A stretch of DNA of 14,586 nucleotides from Limnochordia bacterium (lineage in GTDB: Bacteria > Bacillota > Limnochordia > Darwinibacteriales > B1SED10-159): contig SLOZ01000043.1 in NCBI GenBank assembly GCA_007132255.1, positions 1 through 14,586 on the forward strand. The letters are read 5' to 3'. The position numbers were made by a program, and so were the translations under genes. Each line of letters opens with the position of its first letter. Position 1 is the first letter of the stretch. This document shows positions 1 to 7,181 of this stretch, piece by piece. The notes below the pieces were generated by a model that had not been told where the DNA came from, ran no database searches, and saw only the letters and a program-made list of their open reading frames with translations.

Positions 1-1908
1 GTTGTCTTGGAGAATATCTATCGCCATCGTTTGGAAGGCCAAGAACCGAAACTAGCCGCGGAAAAGGGCAGTCAAGAAATGGCCTCCGCGATCATTGCGT
101 CCACCACCACAACGTTGGCGGTTTTCCTACCGGTCATTTTTATGGAAAGTATTGCTGGTGAAATTTTTAAAGAACTGGGACTGACAGTCTCCTTCTCGCT
201 TTTGGCCTCGTTGTTGGTTGCCCTAACTGTCGTGCCAATGCTGAGTGCTCGCATGTCGAAGGTGAGTCCGGATGCTCCGAAATCTGGTTATGGTCCGATC
301 TTTTCCAAGGTACAGAACTTCTATGTTAGGATCCTGAGCGTCACTCTGCGCCGCAAGCTTGTTTTGGGCGTCATTGTTTTGCTGGGTATTGGAGCAACGC
401 TAATCGTATTCCCCACCATCGGTGAAGAATTTTTGCCAAATTTTGATGAGGGTTTTTTGGGTCTCCAAGCATCCATTCCGTCGGGACTGCCGATGCACGA
501 TGTTTTGGATATCATTGAAGAGTTCGAACGACAGGTCTTAGATATTCCGGAGGTTCAAAATGTGTCGGTGCAGTTAGGTGACCAAGGTGGTACAGACCTC
601 TTAACGCTGATCTATGGCGCTAACTTCTATACGGCAGAAATCCAGATCACGTTAGTGCCACCGACCGAGCGAGGCCGCGGCAGCTCGGAGGTGGGCACTT
701 TGGTGCAAGAAGCCGCTGCCGATGCAGGCTTTTGGCGCAGTACGTTGGTGGAAACATCCTTGTTCGGCTCGAGCGGCAGCTTTTTGGCACCCAACTTAGT
801 ACTCGAGATTCGAGGACCGGCATTCGACAGTACCATGCAGATTGCCCAGCATCTCATGACTGAATTGGAAAAGCTGCCAGAGGTACGACAGACGCACACT
901 ATCGCCACCCAACAGGCCTACGACTTACTGCTCGAGGTGGATCCGTCTCGCAGCCTCACGGCCGGCCTGACCTCCGGCCAGATAGGCCTAGCTGTACGGC
1001 AGGCTACTTCCGGAGTGACAGCCACAGAGCTGCTCATCGATGGTCGAACGGTACCCGTGGTTCTGCGGCCAGATACGAGCCCCAATTCGGTGGAGGGCTT
1101 GATGAATTCCACGATTACGTCACCCATACCCATCGAAGGATTCGGAGACCAGCCGATTCGTCTGGATCGGGTAACCGAGATGAAGATTGAACCTACGGTA
1201 CCGCTGCTGCAGCGAACAAACCGCCTCCGAGTGATCAATGTCACCGCCGTTTTGGACGGGATCGATGTATCCCATGCGGCTCGGTACGCTCGCAGCATTC
1301 TAGACGAGATGGATATGCCACCCGGACATTCGGTACACATTGGCGGCATGCAGCAGTTGATTGATGAATCCAAAGATGATCTCTATACGGCCTTAATCAT
1401 GGCTGTGGCATTAGTGTACTTCGTCTTGGCAGCTCAGTTTGAGTCGTTTTTGCAGCCGTTAACCATTATGTTCTCTGTACCCTTGGCACTTGTAGGAGCT
1501 GTGTTCGCACTCTGGATTACCGGCAGTCGGATTGGTGTCGTCAGCTTGATCGGTATGATTATTCTCACGGGAATTGTGGTTAACAATGCCATTGTGCTTG
1601 TGGATTATATCAACCGACAGCGCCGAAGAGGTTTTTCCGTCCATGACGCCGTGATTCGGGCAGCTCGTGTGCGGCTGCGGCCAATCTTGATGACGGCCAT
1701 TACCACCATACTCGGCCTACTGCCATTGGCCTTAGGAATCGGCGAAGGCAGTGAAATCCAAACCCCTCTCGCAGTAACCATTATCGGTGGCTTGATAACG
1801 TCGACGTTACTGACATTGTTCGTTATTCCTGCAGCTTATACCGCTTTGACACAACTGTCCAGTTCCGTTTCGAAGATGATGGTCGGCAACACGGAAGATG
1901 ACGTTTAA
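1..1908 (+). CDS. RND-family efflux transporter, HAE1-like (3' part, 5' end outside window)
   Basis: This is the C-terminal part of a proton-driven RND inner-membrane exporter of the AcrB/SwrC (HAE1) type. The frame is open from base 1 and begins with VVLENIYRH, which in this family follows the proton-relay Asp residues of TM4, so the start and first third or so lie outside the window. About 635 residues remain of a family length near 1000-1050. Next comes the TM5-TM6 region (TTTTLAVFLPVIF, then SFSLLASLLVALTVVPML), then a large extracytoplasmic loop (about bases 400-1370), then the second membrane bundle (ALIMAVALVYFVLAAQFES, GIVVNNAIVLVDYINRQRR, PILMTAITTILGLLPLALG, LFVIPAAYTAL). It probably exports amphiphilic compounds or lipids; the substrate cannot be read from the sequence. 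It is the only plus-strand gene and ends in TAA ahead of a strong terminator. The family call is confident. Confidence 0.93.
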   Translation, partial: VVLENIYRHRLEGQEPKLAAEKGSQEMASAIIASTTTTLAVFLPVIFMESIAGEIFKELGLTVSFSLLASLLVALTVVPMLSARMSKVSPDAPKSGYGPIFSKVQNFYVRILSVTLRRKLVLGVIVLLGIGATLIVFPTIGEEFLPNFDEGFLGLQASIPSGLPMHDVLDIIEEFERQVLDIPEVQNVSVQLGDQGGTDLLTLIYGANFYTAEIQITLVPPTERGRGSSEVGTLVQEAAADAGFWRSTLVETSLFGSSGSFLAPNLVLEIRGPAFDSTMQIAQHLMTELEKLPEVRQTHTIATQQAYDLLLEVDPSRSLTAGLTSGQIGLAVRQATSGVTATELLIDGRTVPVVLRPDTSPNSVEGLMNSTITSPIPIEGFGDQPIRLDRVTEMKIEPTVPLLQRTNRLRVINVTAVLDGIDVSHAARYARSILDEMDMPPGHSVHIGGMQQLIDESKDDLYTALIMAVALVYFVLAAQFESFLQPLTIMFSVPLALVGAVFALWITGSRIGVVSLIGMIILTGIVVNNAIVLVDYINRQRRRGFSVHDAVIRAARVRLRPILMTAITTILGLLPLALGIGEGSEIQTPLAVTIIGGLITSTLLTLFVIPAAYTALTQLSSSVSKMMVGNTEDDV

Positions 1909-1938
1909 GCACGTTGGTTGCGTTGGGGTACCATTTAG

Positions 1939-1982
1939 AAAGCGCAGCGTCCTGGTTTCATGACCAGAACGCTGCGCTTTTT
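1939..1982 (+). terminator. Intrinsic terminator, possibly bidirectional
   Basis: A perfect 12-bp stem (AAAGCGCAGCGT at 1939-1950 with its complement at 1969-1980) continues, after one C/A mismatch, into 5 more pairs (CTGGT/ACCAG) around a 6-nt loop. A run of five T (1978-1982) closes it on the plus strand, 30 nt after the stop of the RND transporter. The left arm starts with AAA, giving a short U-run on the minus strand, so the same hairpin could also end the convergent amidohydrolase transcript, whose stop is 12 nt away. Confidence 0.88.
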
Positions 1983-1994
1983 GGACGTTGAACT

Positions 1995-3551
1995 TTAACG
2001 CTGATGAACCGGCTGCCCTTCAAAATAGACTGCTTCGATCTGGGTTTCCTTGAGAATCTCGACGTCGTCTTGAAAGATGTCATTGTTCAACAGTATAAAA
2101 TCTGCACGTTTCCCTGGCGCTAGAGTTCCACGATACGTGTCTTCACCCACAGCCGCCGCTGCGCCTTGGGTATAGGCACGCACTGCTTCGAATAGACTGA
2201 TGGCCTCATGGGCCCGCCAGCTGTCCGTGTGCGGCTCCTGCCACTGTTTACGGGCTACTGCGCTGTAAAGTCCCAACAAAACATCCGGCGACTCCACAGG
2301 TGCATCAGACCCGAACGCCAACAGCGTGCCGTGATCCAAGAGACTTCGGAATGGATAGATCGTGCGACAGCGTTCTCCCCAATATGTCTCCGCCATATAG
2401 CGATCCATGGCGCACTGCGTTGGCTGCATTGAAGCTACTATATTCAGTGGCCGCAGCCGAGGAATATCTGCCCCCGAGATTAACTGTGCGTGTTCTAAGC
2501 GGTTGCGCAGGCGCGTATCTCCAGCCGCTTGAATGGCATTGAGCACTGCCCGATTGGCAGCATCACCAATGGCATGAACAGCCACTGGGATGCCGCTGCC
2601 GTTGGCTGCAGACACCATTGCCTGCAGCTCCGCCTCATCAGTGACGATCACGCCTCGCTGGGTATCCCGTTCATATGGTTCCAACATCCATGCCGTGCGC
2701 GAACCCAAAGAGCCGTCAGCGAAGATCTTGATACCTCCGAACCGCAGATACTCGTCACCAAACCCACCCTGGATGCCTAGTTCCAAGAGTGCATTCAGCT
2801 GCGCTGCGGGTGCTGAAAGAACACCGCGGAACTGGACGTGTGCTTGGCGACGCAGCTGCTGCCAAGTACGCCAGGTGGTGCTATCCTCCATGGTATGGAC
2901 GGCGGTAATGCCGTAGGAGTATGCGTCTTGAATGGCCGTACGCAGAGCCCGCAGCTTCTCGTCTTCGGTTGCTTCCGGCAGGCTGCGAACCACAAAGTCG
3001 GCTGCTGTTTCTTTGCACAAACCAGACGGCCGGCCAGATTCATCACGCTCAATAACACCACCCTTAGGATTCGCTGTGTTTACAGTGATATCCAACGCCG
3101 CGAAGGCCGCTCGGTTCAGCCATACCATGTGCCCGTCCTTGGCAATCAGGACAATGGGATGTTCGGTAGAAATCTCGTCCAACCACTGACCCTGCGGCCA
3201 ACCGCAGTCCCAGGTATTAAAGTCAAAGCCGCGGCCCACGATCCACTGGCCGGGATCCGCCGCAACCGCTGCGTCTTGCACCCGCCGCAGCGTCTCCTGC
3301 AAACTGCAGTTGTCCAGCTGAAGTCGGCCCAAACCCAAGCCATAGTTGAGAAAGTGAATATGGGCATCCGTAAACGATGGTAGAACCGTGTATCCCTGCA
3401 GATCCACTTCGTTAGCACCGGTGGCCTGGTTCCGCAGCTCTGCAGTGGTTCCTAATCCTATGACCCAACCATTACGGACTAACATGGCTTCAAATGGCGG
3501 GCTTAAACTTTCCAAGCTGTAGATGTTTCCGTTAACAAAAAGAGTGTCCAA
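1995..3551 (-). CDS. YtcJ-like metal-dependent amidohydrolase (amidohydrolase family 3)
   Basis: This 518-residue, cytoplasm-type protein of the amidohydrolase superfamily would hydrolyse an amide, imide or related C-N bond; the substrate is unknown. It shows the N-terminal beta-sandwich opening (FVNGNIYSL), the metal motif DAHIHF with H64 and H66, GIKIFADGSLGSRTA around K275 (candidate bridging lysine), AVHAIGD with H326, RLEHAQL with H354, and FGSDAPVE with the catalytic-type D416. The C-terminus returns to the sandwich (GTLAPGKRADFILLNND). The length is normal for YtcJ-type proteins. The chosen start is TTG at 3551: no in-frame ATG lies nearby, and the ATG at 3556 is out of frame. A GAGGA sequence sits about 12 nt upstream, a somewhat long spacing. 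A terminator lies between it and the upstream RAM-domain gene, and no clear promoter of its own is visible, so it may depend on read-through. The family is secure, the substrate is not. Confidence 0.9.
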   Translation of the reverse strand: MDTLFVNGNIYSLESLSPPFEAMLVRNGWVIGLGTTAELRNQATGANEVDLQGYTVLPSFTDAHIHFLNYGLGLGRLQLDNCSLQETLRRVQDAAVAADPGQWIVGRGFDFNTWDCGWPQGQWLDEISTEHPIVLIAKDGHMVWLNRAAFAALDITVNTANPKGGVIERDESGRPSGLCKETAADFVVRSLPEATEDEKLRALRTAIQDAYSYGITAVHTMEDSTTWRTWQQLRRQAHVQFRGVLSAPAAQLNALLELGIQGGFGDEYLRFGGIKIFADGSLGSRTAWMLEPYERDTQRGVIVTDEAELQAMVSAANGSGIPVAVHAIGDAANRAVLNAIQAAGDTRLRNRLEHAQLISGADIPRLRPLNIVASMQPTQCAMDRYMAETYWGERCRTIYPFRSLLDHGTLLAFGSDAPVESPDVLLGLYSAVARKQWQEPHTDSWRAHEAISLFEAVRAYTQGAAAAVGEDTYRGTLAPGKRADFILLNNDIFQDDVEILKETQIEAVYFEGQPVHQR

Positions 3552-3581
3552 AGCATATCGCCGTCCTCTACAAAAGAATCG

Positions 3582-3611
3582 AAAAAGCTGAGAAGGAGTT
3601 CCTTCTCAGCT
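3582..3611 (-). terminator. Intrinsic terminator after the RAM-domain gene
   Basis: The arms 3586-3597 and 3600-3611 are perfectly complementary over 12 bases (AGCTGAGAAGGA and its complement). Because the spacer is only 2 nt, the real stem is about 11 bp with a 4-nt loop. On the minus strand it runs directly into five T (3586-3582). It lies 26 nt past the stop of the RAM-domain gene and 30 nt before the amidohydrolase start. Confidence 0.87.
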
Positions 3612-3637
3612 GATGACGCATGTCAAGTGGTCCAACA

Positions 3638-3922
3638 TCAATTTGAGTCACCAGGCAGAAAGCGCTCCTGTGAGATGACGGTTTCCGTATCAATAACGCC
3701 TTTGATACGGCGAATCTTGGAACGGACCAGATCCACAATAGCACCACTGCTGTCGGACACCATACCACGCTTAACCTCAAGAAGGACCAGCAGATCGTGT
3801 GGCCCCGTAACCAGATGGACTTCTTTGACCAAATCAATGTCCAACAAATGTTGGATTACATGTTCTTCTTTGCCTGGAGAGACATCTACAAACACAAAAC
3901 CCGGTCTCGAAATACCTTTCAT
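3638..3922 (-). CDS. Stand-alone Lrp/AsnC effector-binding (RAM) domain protein
   Basis: This 94-residue protein corresponds to the C-terminal ligand-binding RAM domain of Lrp/AsnC regulators, without the helix-turn-helix. The signature features are GFVFVDVSPGKEEHVIQHLL (residues 8-27), VKEVHLVTGPHDLLVLLEV (32-50) and the closing GVIDTETVIS. Proteins of this type form oligomers that bind amino acids or other small ligands at subunit interfaces; without a DNA-binding domain this one may sense metabolites or modulate a full-length Lrp. The ATG at 3922 is chosen because GGGGAG lies 7 nt upstream and the RAM fold begins right after it; an extended frame from TTG at 3961 adds 13 residues unlike the family. 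It lies between trxA and an amidohydrolase, with terminators on both sides and a TATAAT box upstream, so it looks monocistronic. The ligand is unknown. Confidence 0.85.
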   Translation of the reverse strand: MKGISRPGFVFVDVSPGKEEHVIQHLLDIDLVKEVHLVTGPHDLLVLLEVKRGMVSDSSGAIVDLVRSKIRRIKGVIDTETVISQERFLPGDSN

Positions 3923-3970
3923 GACACCACTCCCCAAAACGTAGTTATGTTCACTGCACAAGGTTCTCCT

Positions 3971-3976
3971 ATTATA
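3971..3976 (-). promoter_or_regulatory. Candidate -10 box for the RAM-domain gene
   Basis: The minus strand has a perfect TATAAT here, 48 nt upstream of the chosen ATG (3922) and downstream of the trxA terminator, where a promoter is needed. No good -35 is seen at 17 nt (the hexamer there is GAATTG); TTGCGA occurs at a short spacing of 14 nt. It is supported by position and the -10 only. Confidence 0.4.
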
Positions 3977-4023
3977 TTAGGCCAGTACTATCGCAATTCC
4001 TTCTTAAGTGACTGCAAAAACAC

Positions 4024-4069
4024 AAAAATACCGGACCGTTGGGCGGCTGTGCCCGCACACAGGTCCGGT
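4024..4069 (-). terminator. Intrinsic terminator after trxA
   Basis: The arms ACCGGACC (4030-4037) and GGTCCGGT (4062-4069) are perfectly complementary. The 24-nt interior can form a smaller GGGC/GCCC stem (4041-4044 with 4051-4054). On the minus strand the stem is followed by A then five T, with a further T-rich stretch beyond. It begins about 10 nt after the trxA stop. Confidence 0.82.
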
Positions 4070-4078
4070 TTCGTTGAC

Positions 4079-4405
4079 TTAAAGAAGTTCTTCGATTTTT
4101 TCAACCAGTACCGCTTCCGGTTGGACGCCAACTAACGTTTCCATAGGTTGACCATCTTTAAACAACATGATGGTGGGAATGCTCATAATACCATAACGCC
4201 CGGGAACGGCCGCAGCATCATCTACGTTCACCTTAGCTACCTGCATTCGCCCCTCATACTCCTGGGCCAGTTTCTCCACAATGGGGGCAATCTGTCGACA
4301 CGGGCCACACCACGGAGCCCAGAAGTCCACTAGAACCACACCTGTGCTTTCTAGTACTGCTTCCTGGAAATCTTGATCCTGCAGATTCTTGATCAAATCA
4401 GACAT
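4079..4405 (-). CDS. trxA: Thioredoxin
   Basis: This 108-residue cytoplasmic dithiol-disulphide oxidoreductase is reduced by thioredoxin reductase and passes electrons to ribonucleotide reductase, peroxiredoxins and other targets. It has the complete active site WCGPC (residues 32-36, C33 and C36), buried D27, and the cis-proline motif SIPT with P77. The ending (LVGVQPEAVLVEKIEELL) is typical. The start at 4405 is set by AAGGTGG 8 nt upstream and by the family's normal length; the frame stays open further upstream but runs into the terminator hairpin, so the extension is not coding. It lies downstream of rpsI, behind a strong terminator only about 30 nt before the ATG, and I see no convincing promoter in that space. 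Identification is certain; its transcription is the open point. Confidence 0.96.
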   Translation of the reverse strand: MSDLIKNLQDQDFQEAVLESTGVVLVDFWAPWCGPCRQIAPIVEKLAQEYEGRMQVAKVNVDDAAAVPGRYGIMSIPTIMLFKDGQPMETLVGVQPEAVLVEKIEELL

Positions 4406-4434
4406 ATCGTTGACCACCTTCCGATTTTGAGAGT

Positions 4435-4472
4435 AAAAACAAAAGCCCAGAGGCATTCGCACCTCTGGGCTT
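4435..4472 (-). terminator. Intrinsic terminator closing the rplM-rpsI transcript
   Basis: An 11-bp stem (AAGCCCAGAGG at 4443-4453 with CCTCTGGGCTT at 4462-4472) has an 8-nt loop. On the minus strand it is followed by TTTT, G, TTTTT. It starts 21 nt after the rpsI stop codon. It is one of the clearest terminators in the window and marks the end of the ribosomal-protein transcription unit. Confidence 0.92.
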
Positions 4473-4492
4473 CTCCAACCACAGAATCCAAC

Positions 4493-4897
4493 CTAACGCT
4501 TGGAGAACTGAGGAGCTTTACGGGCTTTTTTCAAACCGTACTTGCGGCGTTCCTTCATCCGTGGGTCACGAGTGAGGAATCCAGCGCGCTTTAATGCTGT
4601 CCGCAGTTCGCTATCAACATTCAACAGTGCTCGAGAAATACCATGACGAACGGCACCGGCTTGGCCAGAAGAGCCACCACCGTTAACATTCACCATCACA
4701 TCGTACTTACCTTCGGTATCTGTAAGAGCCAACGGCTGGCGCACCATGGTGCGAAGCACGTCACGGGCAAAATAAGTTTCCAAATCCCGGCCATTCACGA
4801 CAATCTTGCCATTACCGGGTAACAACCGCACACGGGCCACGGAGGTCTTGCGGCGGCCTGTGCCGTAATACATTTCAGTCTGGACTACAGCGCTCAC
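4493..4897 (-). CDS. rpsI: 30S ribosomal protein S9 (uS9)
   Basis: This 134-residue small-subunit protein of the 30S head has a C-terminal tail that reaches the P-site tRNA. It shows [16 protein letters not shown] near the N-terminus, [21 protein letters not shown] in the middle and the invariant basic tail [12 protein letters not shown]. The GTG at 4897 is chosen as start: GGGAGG lies 7 nt upstream and the resulting length matches the family. The open frame could extend to 4966, but those residues do not resemble S9 and the extension reads through the ribosome-binding site. It follows rplM after an unusually long 106-nt spacer and ends at a strong terminator. Identification is certain. Confidence 0.97.
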   Translation of the reverse strand: MSAVVQTEMYYGTGRRKTSVARVRLLPGNGKIVVNGRDLETYFARDVLRTMVRQPLALTDTEGKYDVMVNVNGGGSSGQAGAVRHGISRALLNVDSELRTALKRAGFLTRDPRMKERRKYGLKKARKAPQFSKR

Positions 4898-5003
4898 GTA
4901 TCTGCCTCCCTTCTCATATCGGCTCAGCATCGGGTACTTTGAGACATTGAGAGACAGCCTCCACATGACTGTCCAGTCTATCTCATATCCCTACATAACA
5001 AGC

Positions 5004-5432
5004 CTATTGTTCCCAATTCGTCGGCTGCTGTGCCTGATGAGGATGCTGGTCCCCTTTGTAAACACGCAGCTTTTTAATCATCTTGCGGCCTAAGCGGTTG
5101 TGCGGAATCATTCCCCAAACTGCTAACTTGAGCATTCTTTCTGGGTTTTTGGCCCGCAGTGTACCGGCTGAAACACTCTTGAGGCCACCGGGATGTCCAC
5201 TATGCCGATAATACATCTTATCCTGCAGTTTGTTGCCCGTCAGAGCAACCTTGTCGGCATTGAGAATAATGACGTGATCGCCAGTATCGACATGCGGGGT
5301 ATATGTGGGTTTGTGCTTACCCTTAAGAATACGAGCTACTTCAGTAGCCACGCGTCCTAACGGCTTGTTGTTCGCATCCACTACATACCACTTACGTTCA
5401 ACGGTCTGTGAATTTGCCATATAGGTCTTCAT
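5004..5432 (-). CDS. rplM: 50S ribosomal protein L13 (uL13)
   Basis: This 142-residue early-assembly 23S rRNA-binding protein is the first gene of the rplM-rpsI pair. Diagnostic stretches are [40 protein letters not shown] and [13 protein letters not shown], plus an ending of the GDQHPHQAQ type. The ATG at 5432 has an exceptionally G-rich Shine-Dalgarno, AAGGGGGG, 6 nt upstream. The alternative ATG at residue 5 ([11 protein letters not shown]) would also give a family-like N-terminus but sits too far from the SD. Transcription probably starts at a near-consensus promoter (5559-5587) giving a leader of about 120 nt, so the pair can be expressed independently of the upstream truA/ECF genes. Confidence 0.97.
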   Translation of the reverse strand: MKTYMANSQTVERKWYVVDANNKPLGRVATEVARILKGKHKPTYTPHVDTGDHVIILNADKVALTGNKLQDKMYYRHSGHPGGLKSVSAGTLRAKNPERMLKLAVWGMIPHNRLGRKMIKKLRVYKGDQHPHQAQQPTNWEQ

Positions 5433-5445
5433 GCTGTTCCCCCCT

Positions 5446-5461
5446 TTGCTCCATAAAGCAA
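5446..5461 (-). promoter_or_regulatory. Small hairpin just upstream of the rplM ribosome-binding site
   Basis: In the rplM leader (minus strand), TTGCT and AGCAA are complementary (5461-5457 with 5450-5446) around the 6-nt loop TTATGG. The 3' arm ends at the first base of the AAGGGGGG Shine-Dalgarno. A 5-bp stem is weak alone, but its position would let a ligand or protein such as L13 influence initiation. The complementarity is seen directly; the role is inference. Confidence 0.35.
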
Positions 5462-5558
5462 CATAGTCTTTGTCAGAGATATATGGAATCCTCTATGGAA
5501 GCTGCACGGGGCTGTAACACCTTCCGTTTGAGGGTTTGCCTATAAATCACCACATACT

Positions 5559-5587
5559 ATTCTACTGCACTCCCGGTTCCGTGTCAA
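5559..5587 (-). promoter_or_regulatory. Sigma-A-type promoter of rplM-rpsI
   Basis: On the minus strand there is a perfect -35 TTGACA (5587-5582), a 17-nt spacer and TAGAAT (5564-5559), one mismatch from TATAAT. Initiation would fall near 5552, giving a leader of about 120 nt before the rplM ATG. It lies in the 175-nt gap between truA and rplM and is the strongest promoter match I find in the window. Confidence 0.88.
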
Positions 5588-5607
5588 GAACCAGATTACA
5601 GGCGAAA

Positions 5608-6375
5608 TCACTCGCCCTCGGTCAGATCGGACCGTAGATCAGGGTAGACCACCCTCACCAACACCAGTCCATGAGCAGGAGCTGTAACTCCGGCCAATCG
5701 CCGCTCACCACTAGCCAGGATGGGCCCAACGTCTTGAACGGGACGTCGTCCTTGGGCTATTTCCAAAAGTGTTCCCGTTATATTGCGAACCATGTTATAA
5801 AGAAACCCATCGCCTGTCAAGAAAAACTTTGTTAAAGGGCCCTGGTGCTGGACTCGCAGCTCTTTGAGCGTGCGAATCGTGGATTTGACGGACCCTCCGG
5901 CCGCGGCGAACGCCGCGAAATCATGCGTTCCCTTCAGTTGAGCAGCACCTTCCTGGAATGCGTTCCAATCCAATCGCTTTTTCTCCCACAAGGCATAACG
6001 GCGCCAAAACACGTCGGCATACGGGGCCTGCCAGATCTGATAACAGTACATCTTCTCCAGTGCACCGTACCGGGCGTGAAAGTCTGGGTCAGGAATATCG
6101 GCATAGCGTACGCGAACATCACGCGGCAGCATACTGTTTAAGGCCATGGGCAGCCGTTGAATCGGGATGGTCAACGAAGCATCAAAATGAACCACTTGAC
6201 CTTCTGCATGTACGCCGGAGTCGGTCCGTCCCGCTCCCACAACCTTCACCGGCTGTCTCGACAACACTCCGAGCACACTCTCCAATACACCCTGGATGGA
6301 AGGATCATTGGGTTGTACCTGAAACCCACAGTATTCAGTTCCGTCATATTGAACAACCAAGCGATAGCGTCTCAT
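5608..6375 (-). CDS. truA: tRNA pseudouridine(38-40) synthase
   Basis: This 255-residue enzyme isomerises uridine to pseudouridine at positions 38-40 in the anticodon stem-loop of many tRNAs. The catalytic motif GAGRTDSGVHAEGQ contains D52, the nucleophilic-type Asp of the family. Other TruA marks are YDGTEYCGFQVQ (10-21), FHARYGALEKMYCY (99-112), GDGFLYNMVRNITG (188-201) and the final APAHGLVLVRVVYP. The ATG at 6375 is chosen because AGGAG lies 5 nt upstream and the N-terminus (RRYRLVVQYDGT) fits; 20 further upstream residues would overlap ecfT and are not TruA-like. The Shine-Dalgarno overlaps the ecfT stop codon (8 nt gap), pointing to translational coupling. The ECF genes directly upstream of truA are the Bacillus-type order. 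Confidence 0.96.
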   Translation of the reverse strand: MRRYRLVVQYDGTEYCGFQVQPNDPSIQGVLESVLGVLSRQPVKVVGAGRTDSGVHAEGQVVHFDASLTIPIQRLPMALNSMLPRDVRVRYADIPDPDFHARYGALEKMYCYQIWQAPYADVFWRRYALWEKKRLDWNAFQEGAAQLKGTHDFAAFAAAGGSVKSTIRTLKELRVQHQGPLTKFFLTGDGFLYNMVRNITGTLLEIAQGRRPVQDVGPILASGERRLAGVTAPAHGLVLVRVVYPDLRSDLTEGE

Positions 6376-6383
6376 AGACTCTC

Positions 6384-7181
6384 CTAGAACAACACACTGA
6401 CGACCACCGTGAACACGGTGACGCCAGCCAAACAAGCACCGTCTCGCACAGCAAATTGCAGTTCCCGAAACTTGGTGCGACCTTCGCCACCCCGATAGCC
6501 ACGGGCTTCCATAGCAACAGCCAGATCGTCCGCCCGGCGAAAAGCACTGATAAACAGCGGTACCAACAGCGGTATGAGGTTCTTAGCTCGCTGCAGCAGA
6601 TTTCCGCTCTCAAAGTCAGCTCCGCGCGCCATCTGAGCCTTCATGATTTTTTCAGTCTCTTCTAATAGGGTGGGAATGAAACGCAGAGCAATGGTCATCA
6701 TCATGGCTAACTCGTGGGCAGGGATTCCAATGGGCTTACCGGGTTTGAGCAAGCTTTCGATACCATCAGTCAGATGGATAGGCGATGTTGTCAACGTAAG
6801 AATGGATGTCCCCAACACCAAGAGCACCAAACGCGTACCCATCATAGCCCCTCGCACCAGACCTTCCCAGGTAATGCTGATAAAACCCCACTGCCATAGA
6901 ACGCGACCGTCTGTCATAAAAATATGCAGCGTCAAAGTCAAAATAATAATCACCAACAAGGGACGGAGACCGCGAATAACATAACGAGGCGGAAGCTTGG
7001 ATACATAGACTGCCGCCAACACATACAAGGCAGCAAATCCATAACCCGGAAACGACTGTACGAGAAACAATAAGGCAATCAGAGCCATCGTTGCCAGAAT
7101 CTTAGTGCGGGGATCCAAACGGTGGATCCATGAATCGCCCGGCACGTATTGTCCAATGGTAATATTTCTAAGCATTGCCAT
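6384..7181 (-). CDS. ecfT: ECF transporter transmembrane coupling protein EcfT
   Basis: This 265-residue membrane protein couples ATP hydrolysis by EcfA1/EcfA2 to toppling of vitamin- or metal-binding S subunits in group II ECF importers. It has a conserved N-terminus (GQYVPGDSWIHRLDPRTKIL), hydrophobic segments at about 28-60, 72-88, 113-130, 155-172 and 248-265, and the two ARG coupling-helix motifs ARG 185-187 (QMARGADFESG) and ARG 226-228 (AMEARGYRGG) that dock into the ATPase grooves. The ATG at 7181 overlaps the end of ecfA2 by 14 nt and has GGAG 10 nt upstream; an ATG two codons later (7175) is possible. No S component is encoded nearby, so this looks like a shared energising module. 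Confidence 0.95.
   Translation of the reverse strand: MAMLRNITIGQYVPGDSWIHRLDPRTKILATMALIALLFLVQSFPGYGFAALYVLAAVYVSKLPPRYVIRGLRPLLVIIILTLTLHIFMTDGRVLWQWGFISITWEGLVRGAMMGTRLVLLVLGTSILTLTTSPIHLTDGIESLLKPGKPIGIPAHELAMMMTIALRFIPTLLEETEKIMKAQMARGADFESGNLLQRAKNLIPLLVPLFISAFRRADDLAVAMEARGYRGGEGRTKFRELQFAVRDGACLAGVTVFTVVVSVLF

Noticed and set aside
918..1373. A 151-codon minus-strand open frame inside the RND transporter gene
   Set aside because: Antisense to the transporter's periplasmic-loop coding region, with no domain signal.
2838..3383. A 181-codon plus-strand open frame inside the amidohydrolase gene
   Set aside because: Antisense to a well-supported gene and without recognisable domains; composition shadow.
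3600..3626. A perfect TTGACA on the minus strand (3626-3621) upstream of the amidohydrolase
   Set aside because: At 17 nt the -10 position reads AGGAAC and lies inside the terminator stem, so it is not a convincing promoter.
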